This document shows positions 18,161-28,017 of a stretch of DNA of 64,000 nt, piece by piece. The DNA is taken from positions 239,403 to 303,402 of the forward strand of contig NZ_AMZY02000006.1 in the NCBI RefSeq assembly GCF_000330725.2, in the 5' to 3' direction. The notes beneath the pieces were generated by a model. That model had not been told where the DNA came from and did no database searches. It was given only the letters and a program-made list of their open reading frames with translations. Position 1 is the first letter of the stretch. Each line of letters opens with the position of its first letter. A program made the translations under genes and the position numbers. The stretch comes from Mariniradius saccharolyticus AK6 (GTDB lineage: Bacteria > Bacteroidota > Bacteroidia > Cytophagales > Cyclobacteriaceae).

Positions 18161-18223
18161 TTTCCACAATATTGTGGAAAGCACGCCAAATCGGAATGCT
18201 TTCCACAATTAATTGTGGAAAGC
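18161..18223. repeat. Double perfect palindrome upstream of cassette B
   Basis: Two perfect palindromes sit side by side: a 20-bp one (TTTCCACAATATTGTGGAAA) and a 26-bp one (from GCTTTCCACAATT to its complement) separated by about 17 nt. The right arm of the first (ATTGTGGAAAGC) also pairs with the left arm of the second (GCTTTCCACAAT), giving an alternative 12-bp stem. They end six bases before the GTTGTGCAC core of cassette B. Could be a recombinase or repressor site. Confidence 0.7.
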
Positions 18224-18229
18224 GAGACG

Positions 18230-18994
18230 TTGTGCACAAGCTAAAAAAATGAAACGACTAACATTCATATTAATCACAATTGGACTTTTAAGTTGTAAAG
18301 GAACGGAACAAAAAGTAGTGAATATGGACGACCTAACTCAGGATTTAGAGACTTTAGCATTTGAAGGAATTAGCATTGACTTCAAATTCAACTCGGACAA
18401 ACCGACTTTTGGAGACTTGTTTCTGATAGTTGGATACGAAAATCCAAATTTCCCTCCAAACAGCAGGGAGTTTAAAAGTCTTCAAAACTTGGGATTTGAA
18501 CAAGTGGACGACTACTTTGGAATTAGGAATACAGACGACATTGGCGATGACGTTAAAATTTGGATGTACCCAATAATTAATGGTGAAGAAGTTTACCATA
18601 ACGAAGGACCTTTTGACGCGATTCGACTTAATTATGTCATTGTTCGTAATGACAAAGAAACCGAAGTTCTTTTTGAAAAAGCGTTCAATTCCATAGCAAC
18701 AAATTTGAATGTAACGCCAACTTTTAACGGACAGCCAATTGACAGTTACGACAACATTAAAAAGACAATTAATGATGCCATTCAATATTGTAAACAAGAA
18801 CTGAAAGTAGAACCAGGTTCGGATGAAGCTTTACAACTTGATTGGTAAAATGAAAAAATAAAAAGCCAGTGCACAACACAGCATATAGCTTATGGCGGGT
18901 GAACGGCTGCCAGCAAGGTTTTCGCTCCGTAGCCAGCTTTGGTTTCGGTGGACAGGAAAGTGCTTCGAAACCGCCACAAGCCATATGTAAACCG
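18230..18994 (+). mobile_element. Integron-like gene cassette B
   Basis: Starts at GTTGTGCAC (18229-18237), whose exact reverse complement GTGCACAAC lies at 18869-18877, 21 nt after the stop of the single cassette gene. It ends in the attC-like site at 18869-19000. AT-rich against the surrounding sequence; the gene starts only 12 nt after the core. Same orientation as cassettes A and C. Confidence 0.65.
18249..18848 (+). CDS. Cassette-borne lipoprotein of unknown function
   Basis: 199 residues from the ATG at 18249 (MKRLTFILITIGLLSCKG), which gives a lipobox LLSC at Cys16; an in-frame ATG at 18213 would put coding sequence across the palindrome and core site and is rejected. The mature region is acidic and soluble (FKFNSDKPTFGDLFLIVGYENPNF, YVIVRNDKETEVLFEKAF). 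No family recognised. Single gene of cassette B, AT-rich codon use. Confidence 0.8.
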   Translation: MKRLTFILITIGLLSCKGTEQKVVNMDDLTQDLETLAFEGISIDFKFNSDKPTFGDLFLIVGYENPNFPPNSREFKSLQNLGFEQVDDYFGIRNTDDIGDDVKIWMYPIINGEEVYHNEGPFDAIRLNYVIVRNDKETEVLFEKAFNSIATNLNVTPTFNGQPIDSYDNIKKTINDAIQYCKQELKVEPGSDEALQLDW

Positions 18995-19000
18995 TTATGC
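18869..19000 (+). other. attC-like recombination site between cassettes B and C
   Basis: Outer cores GTGCACAAC (18869-18877) and GTTATGCC (18994-19001). Inner arms CATATAGCTTATGGCGG (18882-18898) and CCGCCACAAGCCATATG (18971-18987) are complementary at 15 of 17 positions. The centre holds GGCGGGTGAACG (18894-18905) and GTGCTTCGAAACCGCC (18960-18975), both also present in the site after cassette C. Total about 130 bp, within the size range of integron attC sites. The predicted cut is between G18994 and T18995. Confidence 0.65.
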
Positions 19001-19028
19001 CTCACCCTAAAAGACGACACAACAGACA

Positions 19029-19484
19029 ATGAACGTAGGAAGTAAATATGCGATATATTCAGTTTTGATAGGTGCGACTATTGCGTATTCAATTATGACA
19101 TTTTTTAGTTACGAAGGAAATTTGCTCATAGCACTAAGTTGGATTAAAGAATGGCATTATGTTTCAAATTTATTGGTCGGACTTTTTGGACTTTTGCTTT
19201 TTGGCTACTTTTTCGGAAGACTTGCAGCCAAAGAAATCATTGAGAAAAAGAAAGACCATACTTGGGTAGGCTTTAAGTATGGCGTATTGACATTATGGTC
19301 AGGAACTTTGTCGGGTAGTTTGGTTGGATTCTTTCAAGAAGGTTTCCATAAAATAGGAATGTACGATGACCCATTTGTGGACTACATTTATAAACCAATG
19401 TTTTGGGTAACATTCTTTGGACTTTTACCAGTTCTGTTCGTTGGTTTTTGGTTTGGCAGACAAATAAAGAAACACTCAAAATGA
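19029..19484 (+). CDS. Cassette-borne membrane protein of unknown function
   Basis: 151 residues with four hydrophobic segments (about 8-25, 45-64, 82-104 and 122-142) and a basic C-terminus (RQIKKHSK). The start is 27 nt after the cassette boundary. Its stop overlaps the next start (ATGA at 19481-19484), so the pair is translationally coupled. No family recognised. Confidence 0.78.
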   Translation: MNVGSKYAIYSVLIGATIAYSIMTFFSYEGNLLIALSWIKEWHYVSNLLVGLFGLLLFGYFFGRLAAKEIIEKKKDHTWVGFKYGVLTLWSGTLSGSLVGFFQEGFHKIGMYDDPFVDYIYKPMFWVTFFGLLPVLFVGFWFGRQIKKHSK

Positions 19485-20050
19485 AAATTTATCTATCAGA
19501 CCAACTAAATCAGTTCAAAAAACACCTTGACTTTCTAAAGACAAAGGGCGTTATGGACTATGATAAAATACGTCTGATAGAAAAAATCACAACTATTGAA
19601 ATCAACACGACAAAGAAAATTGACCAACTAAACCTTGACTTTTTGTTCGACTACAAAATTTTCCCGGACAACATTATGACCTTTAAAAACCAGTGGACAG
19701 AAGAGAATAGGAAAATGAGAGTTGGCGACACAATTGCACAACAAGTATATATTCCACCGACTAAGACATTTTCACAGAAAATAATATTTGGTGTAAGAGT
19801 TAATGCAATTATTGACCAATCGGACAAAAAAGGATTCAGCTACGAAACACTTGAAGGACACGTTGAGAAAGGTATTTCGACCTTTACAGTTGAACAGCTT
19901 GACAACAAAATAATCTTTAAAATTCAAACTTACTCGACACCAGGAAACATATTGACTAAATTACTCGGGCCGATTTTTTCTGTTCCATATCAAACGTTTT
20001 GTACAAAGACTGCATTGAAAAACGTAAAAAGACAATTAGAAAATCAATGA
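19481..20050 (+). CDS. DUF1990 (UPF0548)-like protein, cassette-borne
   Basis: 189 residues from the ATG at 19481, which overlaps the stop of the membrane-protein gene; the longer frame from 19403 is rejected because it lies inside that gene. The second half resembles DUF1990: MRVGDTIAQQVYIPP, FGVRVNAIIDQ, then GFSYETLEGHVEKGISTFTV and FKIQTYSTPGNILTKLLGP. DUF1990 proteins are small soluble proteins of unknown function. The match is by pattern only. Confidence 0.7.
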   Translation: MKIYLSDQLNQFKKHLDFLKTKGVMDYDKIRLIEKITTIEINTTKKIDQLNLDFLFDYKIFPDNIMTFKNQWTEENRKMRVGDTIAQQVYIPPTKTFSQKIIFGVRVNAIIDQSDKKGFSYETLEGHVEKGISTFTVEQLDNKIIFKIQTYSTPGNILTKLLGPIFSVPYQTFCTKTALKNVKRQLENQ

Positions 20051-20076
20051 AACGGACGACAGAAAAAGAAGGGCGA

Positions 20077-20217
20077 AGGCATAACACGGGTTTTGCGTCA
20101 GGCGGGTTAACGTGCAAACTTGGAGCTTTGTACTTCTATTCAAGTTTAGTGCAGGTTGACAGTTTTGTGCTCCGAAACCCGCCCGAACGCAAAGCCCGAA
20201 AAAAAAATTTGTTAATA
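20077..20217 (+). other. attC-like recombination site after cassette C
   Basis: Outer cores AGGCATAAC (20077-20085) and GTTAATA (20211-20217). Inner arms at 20087-20108 (CGGGTTTTGCGTCAGGCGGG..) and 20176-20198 (AACCCGCCCGAACGCAAAGC..) are complementary apart from one bulge and two mismatches. Shares GGCGGGTTAACG (20101-20112) and GTGCTCCGAAACCCGCC (20167-20183) with the site at 18869-19000. Confidence 0.62.
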
Positions 20218-20423
20218 ATTTAGTTCAAAGCCTACCCTCCGGTTCATTTTTTGTGGATTGACTTTTTTGGAGCCAAAACCTAAGCTCGGAAAAATCACTC
20301 AGCTTATAAGCACCTTTGGTCGCCAAGTCAAGAAATCACTCCCCAAAAAAAGTGTACTTTGCAGTAGCCTCTTTTCCTGATTCCCTTTAAATCGGTACAT
20401 TCATCGGATAAAGGAAAAGAACC

Positions 20424-20834
20424 ATGGTCACCATATCCACCTACCTGCTATTGGACGGCACCTGCAAGCAGGCGATGCAATTCTACCACGCATGCTTTGG
20501 GGGAGAACTGACGCTGTCAGCAGTAAAGGATACGCCCATGAAAGCGATGTTTCCGCCCGAAATGCACGATAGGATCATCCATGCAAACCTCAAGGCGCCC
20601 GGAATTTCGCTTTCCGCCTCGGATTGGATGCTTCCCTCTGAGCAGCCTGTGAGGGGCAATACGGTATGTCTGTATATAAGCGGTGGGACTGTAGAGGAAA
20701 CAGAGACGGTATTTGGAAAGTTGTCGGATGGGGCCGATATCACCGACCCCTTGACCAACCAAGCCTTTGGGGTATATGGTGCATTGAACGACCAATTCGG
20801 AATCCGTTGGATGTTTCACGCTGAAAATGGCTGA
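20424..20834 (+). CDS. VOC-family (PhnB/glyoxalase-like) protein
   Basis: 136 residues. The pattern YLLLDGTCKQAMQFYHACFGGEL at the start, MHDRIIHANLKAPGISLSASDW in the middle and NQAFGVYGALNDQFGIRWMFH at the end is that of PhnB-like members of the vicinal-oxygen-chelate superfamily. Typical metal ligands are only partly conserved, as in many PhnB-like proteins. Reaction unknown. First chromosomal-type gene after the cassette array. Confidence 0.88.
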   Translation: MVTISTYLLLDGTCKQAMQFYHACFGGELTLSAVKDTPMKAMFPPEMHDRIIHANLKAPGISLSASDWMLPSEQPVRGNTVCLYISGGTVEETETVFGKLSDGADITDPLTNQAFGVYGALNDQFGIRWMFHAENG

Positions 20835-21072
20835 TCCCGGCAACGAGGTATGGCCATGTGAGTATTGGGGGATTTTGATTTGGTTTTTAGAGGATTGGGC
20901 ATTCTTTGGTTTAAGCGAAATGAATGGATGAAATTTGATAAAAGTTTTCCCCAAGACAGACTAGTTTTTTCTAACTTGTACAATAGCCCGAAAAATTGGA
21001 AATAAGGAAGATTCGGGTGCTTTTCGCCAATCCAGCTTTGGAAAAAACCAGAAAATAAAACCAAATCACGCC

Positions 21073-21864
21073 ATGAAACCTGTACCAGTTCTCGTTTTGA
21101 TGTTTCTTTTTTTATACCTGAACATTTCTGCCCAAGCCCAACAGAAAAGCCCCTTTCAAGCCCAAGAAATCTATCGGTCCGAGACATTGGTACTGACGCA
21201 GGTATCAGAAAATACTTTCATCCATACGTCCTTCTTGCAGACCAATGATTTTGGAAATGTGCCCTGCAATGGCCTGGTGGTAACGGATGGCAAGGAGGCT
21301 TTGGTTTTCGATACGCCGACCGATGTCGCTGCTTCGGAAGAGTTGATTCAATGGATTACAAAAAATCAAAAGTTAGAGATTAAAGGAATCGTTCCGACCC
21401 ACTTCCACAACGATTGCTTGGGTGGATTACAAGCTTTTGAGGAATTGGAGATTCCCTCATATGCTACTTTCAAAACGATCGACCTCGCTAGGGAAAATAA
21501 CTTTGTGGTGCCAAAAAATGGATTCGCGGATTCGCTTGTGCTGAAAGTTGGTGATCGTACCGTCTTGGTAAAGCACTATGGTGAAGGGCATACCAAGGAC
21601 AATGTCGTCGCCTATTTTCCCAGCGAAAGGGTACTTTTTGGAGGCTGCCTGGTCAAGGAAGTCGATGCGACCCGTGGCTATCTCGGCGATGCCAATTTGG
21701 ATACTTGGTCAGGTACGGTAGAGGCGGTGAAAAAGGGATTTCCCGAAACCAAGATCGTCGTCCCCGGACATGGAAAGCATGGGGGCGTAGAACTACTCGA
21801 CTATACGATCAAACTTTTTCAGACCAGACACTTTGGCGAAAGAAATGGCAATGAGGTAAAATGA
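21073..21864 (+). CDS. Subclass B1 metallo-beta-lactamase
   Basis: 263 residues with a signal peptide (ends SAQAQQ), so periplasmic. All six B1 zinc ligands are present: H110, H112 and D114 in THFHND, H173 in GEGHTKDN, C192 in FGGCLVK and H233 in PGHGKHGG. The spacing and the Cys ligand separate it from B2/B3 enzymes. Flanking B1 features include VPCNGLVVTDGKEALVFDTP and the end LLDYTIKLF. It should hydrolyse beta-lactams, often including carbapenems, but the spectrum cannot be read from sequence. It lies alone, 0.85 kb after the cassette array, with the composition of the chromosome and not of the cassettes, so it looks resident. Confidence 0.93.
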   Translation: MKPVPVLVLMFLFLYLNISAQAQQKSPFQAQEIYRSETLVLTQVSENTFIHTSFLQTNDFGNVPCNGLVVTDGKEALVFDTPTDVAASEELIQWITKNQKLEIKGIVPTHFHNDCLGGLQAFEELEIPSYATFKTIDLARENNFVVPKNGFADSLVLKVGDRTVLVKHYGEGHTKDNVVAYFPSERVLFGGCLVKEVDATRGYLGDANLDTWSGTVEAVKKGFPETKIVVPGHGKHGGVELLDYTIKLFQTRHFGERNGNEVK

Positions 21865-21877
21865 ATGGTTATTTAGC

Positions 21878-22360
21878 CTACTTCTGATACTCAATTTTCG
21901 AAACCCGCCAAACAAGTTGCTGGGTTGGGGTTTGCACGATGGCTTCGTCACCAACTTCCTTTTTGAGCAAGGCCTGTGCCATGGGCGAATCGATCGAGAT
22001 ATAGTCCCTGCGCTCAAAAATCTCCTCTCCGCCCACAATGCGGAAGCGGATTTTTTGTCCCTTTGAATTTTCGACCTCAACCCAAGCCCCAAACATCACC
22101 TTTCCTTCCTGATAGGGAGCATATTCCACCACCTTCAGGTCATCGAGGCATTTGCGCAGGTAGTGGACCCGCTTGTCGATTTCGCGGAGGCGTCGTTTGT
22201 TGTAGTGGTAGTCAGCGTTTTCAGAGCGGTCGCCAAGGCTGGCTGCCCAGGCAACTTTTTGGGTGGTTTCGGGACGCTCGACCTTCCAAAGGTGATCCAA
22301 TTCGGCCTTCAGTTTTTCCAAGCCTTCAGGAGTGATCAACATTGTCTTCATGTCCTTCAA
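21878..22360 (-). CDS. Transcript cleavage factor, GreA/GreB family (GreB-like)
   Basis: 160 residues. Cleaves back-tracked RNA in stalled RNA polymerase. N-terminal coiled coil ITPEGLEKLKAELDHLWKVERPE, then AASLGDRSENADYHYNKRRLREIDKRVHYL with the acidic tip (D..EN..Y), and the C-terminal FKBP-like domain GAWVEVENSKGQKIRFRIVGGEE...DYISIDSPMAQALLKK. The ERPETTQKV and HYNKRRLREID wording is nearer GreB than GreA. The first few residues (MKDMKT) leave the exact start open among three ATGs. Confidence 0.92.
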   Translation of the reverse strand: MKDMKTMLITPEGLEKLKAELDHLWKVERPETTQKVAWAASLGDRSENADYHYNKRRLREIDKRVHYLRKCLDDLKVVEYAPYQEGKVMFGAWVEVENSKGQKIRFRIVGGEEIFERRDYISIDSPMAQALLKKEVGDEAIVQTPTQQLVWRVSKIEYQK

Positions 22361-22671
22361 TCAGTTCTTTTTGGGTAGATAAGCCTTTCTTTTGTCTCGG
22401 CAATGCTGCCCCAAAAAACGCTGAAATGTGTCAAAATCCCAAGTCCTTGAAGTTTTCTGCTTTGGACCAGAAATCGAACATGTCAATTAATAGGGCGGGA
22501 CTAACGCATTTCTTCAAATTACCCAGCCGTTCAATTTGTGGTAGCCGAGGCCGACCTTTCCGCCGTTGGGGCAACGCTGCCGCGCTACCGTCCCTATTTG
22601 ATAATTTGCTTTTTCAACAAAAAAAGCCCAAAATCAAGGAAGTTTTTGTTTGAACTTAGACCGAACAACCT
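22361..22671. other. Intergenic region with GC-rich stem
   Basis: 311 nt between the divergent Gre factor and lipoprotein genes. It holds a GC-rich block at 22538-22592 bounded by GGTAGC (22540-22545) and GCTACC (22584-22589), which could fold, and two similar GCAAYGCTGCC words (near 22401 and 22571). No convincing open frame; the 103-codon plus frame here has no family resemblance. Confidence 0.4.
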
Positions 22672-23157
22672 ATGATGTCATGTGAAAATTCAATCAAGCT
22701 GTGCGGACTGTTGCTCGTTTTGGCACTTTTCTCCTGCAAACGGCCCGCCAATGAACAGCTGCAATCGGAAACTGAGGTTGCCAAGGAAGACACCACTGCT
22801 TTCTCCCTTGATTCGTTCACCGAGTTTCCGGAAGAAGTAATGGGTTGTTCCTGTTATTTTGGGCTCGATTCTGCTGCATTTGCCCAAGGTCAATATGAGT
22901 TTGTGAGCGACTTCGGCGAAACGGCCTTTGTGTCCATCAATGGTGAAATAACAAAATTTACAAGAGTCAGCCGTGAAGAGGTAGATTCTGTGACCACAAA
23001 GTCGAGGTATGAAAATTTGGATTTTTGGCTAAGCATTCAGCTCATAGATGGTCGGGCGCTGGATTATGAAGTATCTCGAATGACTGGAAAGATGACGCTT
23101 GGCAACAAATCCGGGAAAGAGATCAGCGTGGATTTGTTTGGGGTATGTGGGTGTTGA
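22672..23157 (+). CDS. Lipoprotein of unknown function
   Basis: 161 residues with a lipobox (ALFSC) near residue 22. The mature part has a GCSCYFGLDSAAFAQGQYEFVSDFGETAFVSINGE segment and ends in GVCGC; two cysteine pairs (CSC and CGC) suggest a disulfide or metal site. No family recognised. Divergent from the Gre gene. Confidence 0.75.
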   Translation: MMSCENSIKLCGLLLVLALFSCKRPANEQLQSETEVAKEDTTAFSLDSFTEFPEEVMGCSCYFGLDSAAFAQGQYEFVSDFGETAFVSINGEITKFTRVSREEVDSVTTKSRYENLDFWLSIQLIDGRALDYEVSRMTGKMTLGNKSGKEISVDLFGVCGC

Positions 23158-23347
23158 GGGCGATTTCCTATCCGAAAAATGGCATGGTGAAGAGACCATT
23201 ATCCGGAAAGTGAAAGTATTGATTTTTGAGATTTGGCTGTTTCCGTTCGATTCGCTTTATTTCCTTTTGTTCTTATGGATGGCCAAGCCGCCAGGTTTGG
23301 TCTTTGAATAAACCATCACACCAAACGCTCATTTTCCTAACTATTCC

Positions 23348-24229
23348 ATGTTCTACTACAATTCAAAAGATTGGCTGATCGCCATCTTTAAGGTTACCAA
23401 AGGCGATACCGTCAGGGCATTGATTCCCTCATTGCTTTTTGTAGGCTTACTTTCCTGGGGGATCGTTCAATTGGAAGTCAATTACCTCAAACTGTCCGAA
23501 AGCAGCCAAGCCAAGAACATTACCATCATGCACACCTTGTTAGGCTTCGCTATTTCCATGCTGTTGGTTTTTCGGACCAATACGGCATATGACCGTTGGT
23601 GGGAAGGTCGTAAGCTTTGGGGCGAACTGGTCAATAACAGTCGCAACTTGGCGCTCAAGGTCAAGGTATTTTTGCCTTTCGAGGATCAAAGTACACGGAC
23701 ATATTTCCGTCAGGTGATTCCGCTGTATGCCGCAGCGCTTCGTCGGCATTTGCAGAAGCAGAGTACGATTTTGCAGTTGGACGAAAGCCCCCATCCCGAG
23801 CTTCCCGATCTGGATAAAGGAGCCCATGTCCCTAATTGGATCGCTGAAAGCATTTTTTATAAAGTAAATTCCATGTACACTTCGGGAACGATTTCGGGAG
23901 ACCAATTAATCGTGTTGAATGGGGAATTGAAGTCGTTTACCGATATATGTGGGGCCTGCGAAAGGATCAAAAACACGCCGATTCCCTTTAGCTACAGCTC
24001 ATTTATCAAGAAGTTCATCTTTCTCTATGTGGCTACTTTGCCTTTCGGTTTGGCCTTGACCTTAGGCTACTTCACAATTCCCGTGACGGCGTTCATTTTT
24101 TACGCTTTGGTAAGTTTGGAATTGATCGCTGAGGAAATTGAGGACCCCTTTGGACATGACAGCAATGATTTGCCTATGGAAAAAATCGCTGAGACTATCA
24201 AAGCCAATGTTGCCGAAATCATGTCCTGA
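23348..24229 (+). CDS. Bestrophin-family (YneE) ion channel
   Basis: 293 residues. Bestrophin features: an N-terminal cytoplasmic strip, hydrophobic helix PSLLFVGLLSWGIV, then HTLLGFAISMLLVFRTNTAYDRWWEGRKLWGELVNNSRNLA (the conserved RTN-AYDRWWEGR-WG signature), and the late helices FLYVATLPFGLALTLGYFTIPVTAFIFYALVSLELIAEEIEDPFGHDSNDLP. The last motif (E-EI-DPFG-D-NDL) is diagnostic. Forms anion- or cation-selective pentamers in the inner membrane. Confidence 0.95.
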   Translation: MFYYNSKDWLIAIFKVTKGDTVRALIPSLLFVGLLSWGIVQLEVNYLKLSESSQAKNITIMHTLLGFAISMLLVFRTNTAYDRWWEGRKLWGELVNNSRNLALKVKVFLPFEDQSTRTYFRQVIPLYAAALRRHLQKQSTILQLDESPHPELPDLDKGAHVPNWIAESIFYKVNSMYTSGTISGDQLIVLNGELKSFTDICGACERIKNTPIPFSYSSFIKKFIFLYVATLPFGLALTLGYFTIPVTAFIFYALVSLELIAEEIEDPFGHDSNDLPMEKIAETIKANVAEIMS

Positions 24230-24249
24230 TTTTTGTCCAGGCACAAAAA

Positions 24250-24284
24250 GAAAAGGCGACCCGTCATCGGATCGCCTTTTTCTT
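24250..24284. terminator. Bidirectional terminator between bestrophin and katG
   Basis: AAAAGGCGA (24251-24259) pairs perfectly with TCGCCTTTT (24272-24280), flanked by A-rich and T-rich tracts on either side. It lies between two convergent genes (stops at 24229 and 24299) and can end both transcripts. Confidence 0.85.
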
Positions 24285-24298
24285 CGTCGATATTTGAA

Positions 24299-26524
<2,226 letters not shown>

Positions 26525-26575
26525 TTATTCCGTTTGGCGAAGTTACCAAAAGGAATGGTTATTCGATTGAAAAAA

Positions 26576-26594
26576 CGATAGATAAAATCTATCG
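26576..26594 (-). promoter_or_regulatory. OxyR-type operator half site upstream of katG
   Basis: CGATAGATAAAATCTATCG is an 8-bp inverted repeat with a 3-base centre. It contains ATAG-N7-CTAT at 26578-26592 and matches the OxyR dimer consensus ATAGntnnnanCTAT at every fixed base. It lies 73-91 nt upstream of the katG ATG, a plausible activator position. A second dimer half at the expected spacing is not visible, so the full tetramer site is absent or degenerate. No oxyR gene is in the window. Confidence 0.6.
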
Positions 26595-26803
26595 ATAATT
26601 AGCTGTGGAGATAAGCCTACAAGTTACCAAATAATGCTCTCGTAACAAAGCTGAGAAATGTCAGGTTAAGGAGAAAGAAGGGCAGTCGGGTCATGTTACA
26701 TGCCATCGGTATCGAAACTGCTTTACCAAAAAAATAGAATTATTTATACCTCCCGAAGTGAGCACACCCCAAATTATGCAGTTCTTGAGTCGAATCATTT
26801 GTA

Positions 26804-27808
26804 CTATTTCAGCACCATTTTCAACACATAGCTGTCTGCGGTCATGAAGAGATTTTTTTCATCGGAGGAAAGCGCGCAGTTGGATGTAGCTTCACCAGTT
26901 TCGATTCGTGCCAAGGGTTTGCCATTTTGGTCAAAAACCCACACCCCACCCGGTCCCGTCGCAAACAGTATTCCCGAGCTGTGCATCTTCATCCCATCCG
27001 GAAGGCCTTTGTAGCCGTCTTTTCCAACATATTCAGTGGCGTCAAAGAAGATTCTGCGGTTTTCGACTTTTCCCGGGGCTACCAAGTCGTATTCGTACCA
27101 TACGGCAAGTTTCGGATCCGAATTTGCCACTAGCAGTTTGTCTTGGCTGGGAGAAAACGTGATCCCATTGGGCCGACTTATGCTGTCGACCAAGACCAAT
27201 TCCCCATCCGTTTTCAAGCAATAAACTCCCTGGAAATCCAGTTCCTTGGCTGGATCGTCCATATTGAATTCCAATCCGTAGGGTGGATCGGTAAAATACA
27301 TATTCCCCTCCCGATCAAAAACCACATCGTTGGGACTGTTGAGCCTTTGGCCTTGGAAATTGTCCGCGAGGGTGGCAAATGTAGCCGCAGGCTGTTCCAG
27401 GGGAGCATCCATTCTAGCCATACGGCGATCACCGTGTTGGCACAGGACCAAGCGCCCTTGTGGATCAAGTGTCAGCCCATTTGCGCCTACCTCACCGCCT
27501 CTTTGAGTAGTTCCCGTATAGCCCGACGGCTGAAGATATATACTGCTCTGACCATCCTTGACTTGAAAAATGGCGTTGTTGGGAATATCGGTGAAAAGCA
27601 GGGTTTGCTCTTTTTCAAGCCAAAGGGGTCCTTCCGACCAACTATGTCCTGTGGAAAGGACTTCAAGTTTAGTTTCGGGATCGAGGATTTCCATGGCTGT
27701 AGAATCCAGGATATGGATGGAGGCGTCCTGTTTGGTGGGCATGGTCGTTTCGGTTTTGCTGCAGGCCATCACGGCCAACAGACTCGGTAGGATCAACCGC
27801 TTTGTCAT
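26804..27808 (-). CDS. SMP-30/gluconolactonase-family protein, lipoprotein
   Basis: 334 residues with a short signal and lipobox (LLAVMACSK), so probably envelope-anchored. Six-bladed propeller motifs are clear: STGHSWSEGPLWLEKEQTLLFTDIPNNAIF, GANGLTLDPQGRLVLCQHGDRRMARM, RLNSPNDVVFDREGNMYFTDPPYGL, RPNGITFSPSQDKLLVANSD, and DGMKMHSSGILFATGPGGVWVF. Predicted metal ligands include the Glu of SEGP, Asn of SPND and Asp of LPDG. Likely hydrolyses sugar lactones such as gluconolactone; substrate is not proven. Confidence 0.88.
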   Translation of the reverse strand: MTKRLILPSLLAVMACSKTETTMPTKQDASIHILDSTAMEILDPETKLEVLSTGHSWSEGPLWLEKEQTLLFTDIPNNAIFQVKDGQSSIYLQPSGYTGTTQRGGEVGANGLTLDPQGRLVLCQHGDRRMARMDAPLEQPAATFATLADNFQGQRLNSPNDVVFDREGNMYFTDPPYGLEFNMDDPAKELDFQGVYCLKTDGELVLVDSISRPNGITFSPSQDKLLVANSDPKLAVWYEYDLVAPGKVENRRIFFDATEYVGKDGYKGLPDGMKMHSSGILFATGPGGVWVFDQNGKPLARIETGEATSNCALSSDEKNLFMTADSYVLKMVLK

Positions 27809-28017
27809 TGGTTTACGGTTTGGAGGTTTTGGATAAAAATAGGGAAAAAATGGAAGTGGCTCGCAAAAGGTAGGAATTAATGGCTCAAAACGGCACTCCC
27901 GATCAAAAACTCACCATTTTCCCAAAAGATTAAAAATCAGTCTTTTAACTGATTTTGGTCATGCTATTTGAGGTTTAAAGGAACTAATATCGCCCAACTT
28001 TAAACTCAAATACGCGA

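Larger units (their letters stand above)
18995..20211 (+). mobile_element. Integron-like gene cassette C (two genes)
   Basis: Starts at GTTATGCCT (18994-19002), whose exact reverse complement AGGCATAAC lies at 20077-20085, 27 nt after the last gene stops. It carries two overlapping genes and its own attC-like site. It is directly adjacent to cassette B, so the two form a mini-array. No integrase is visible and no fourth cassette follows. Confidence 0.65.

Noticed and set aside
18161..18223. Double palindrome considered as a dif/XerCD site
   Set aside because: dif is a 28-bp site with two unlike 11-bp arms and a 6-bp centre; the present arms are identical palindromes and the layout differs.
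22342..22653. 103-codon frame between Gre and the lipoprotein as a transposase remnant
   Set aside because: It has an Arg-rich stretch (SRGRPFRRWGNAA) but no DDE or HTH motif; the GC-rich block underneath explains the composition.
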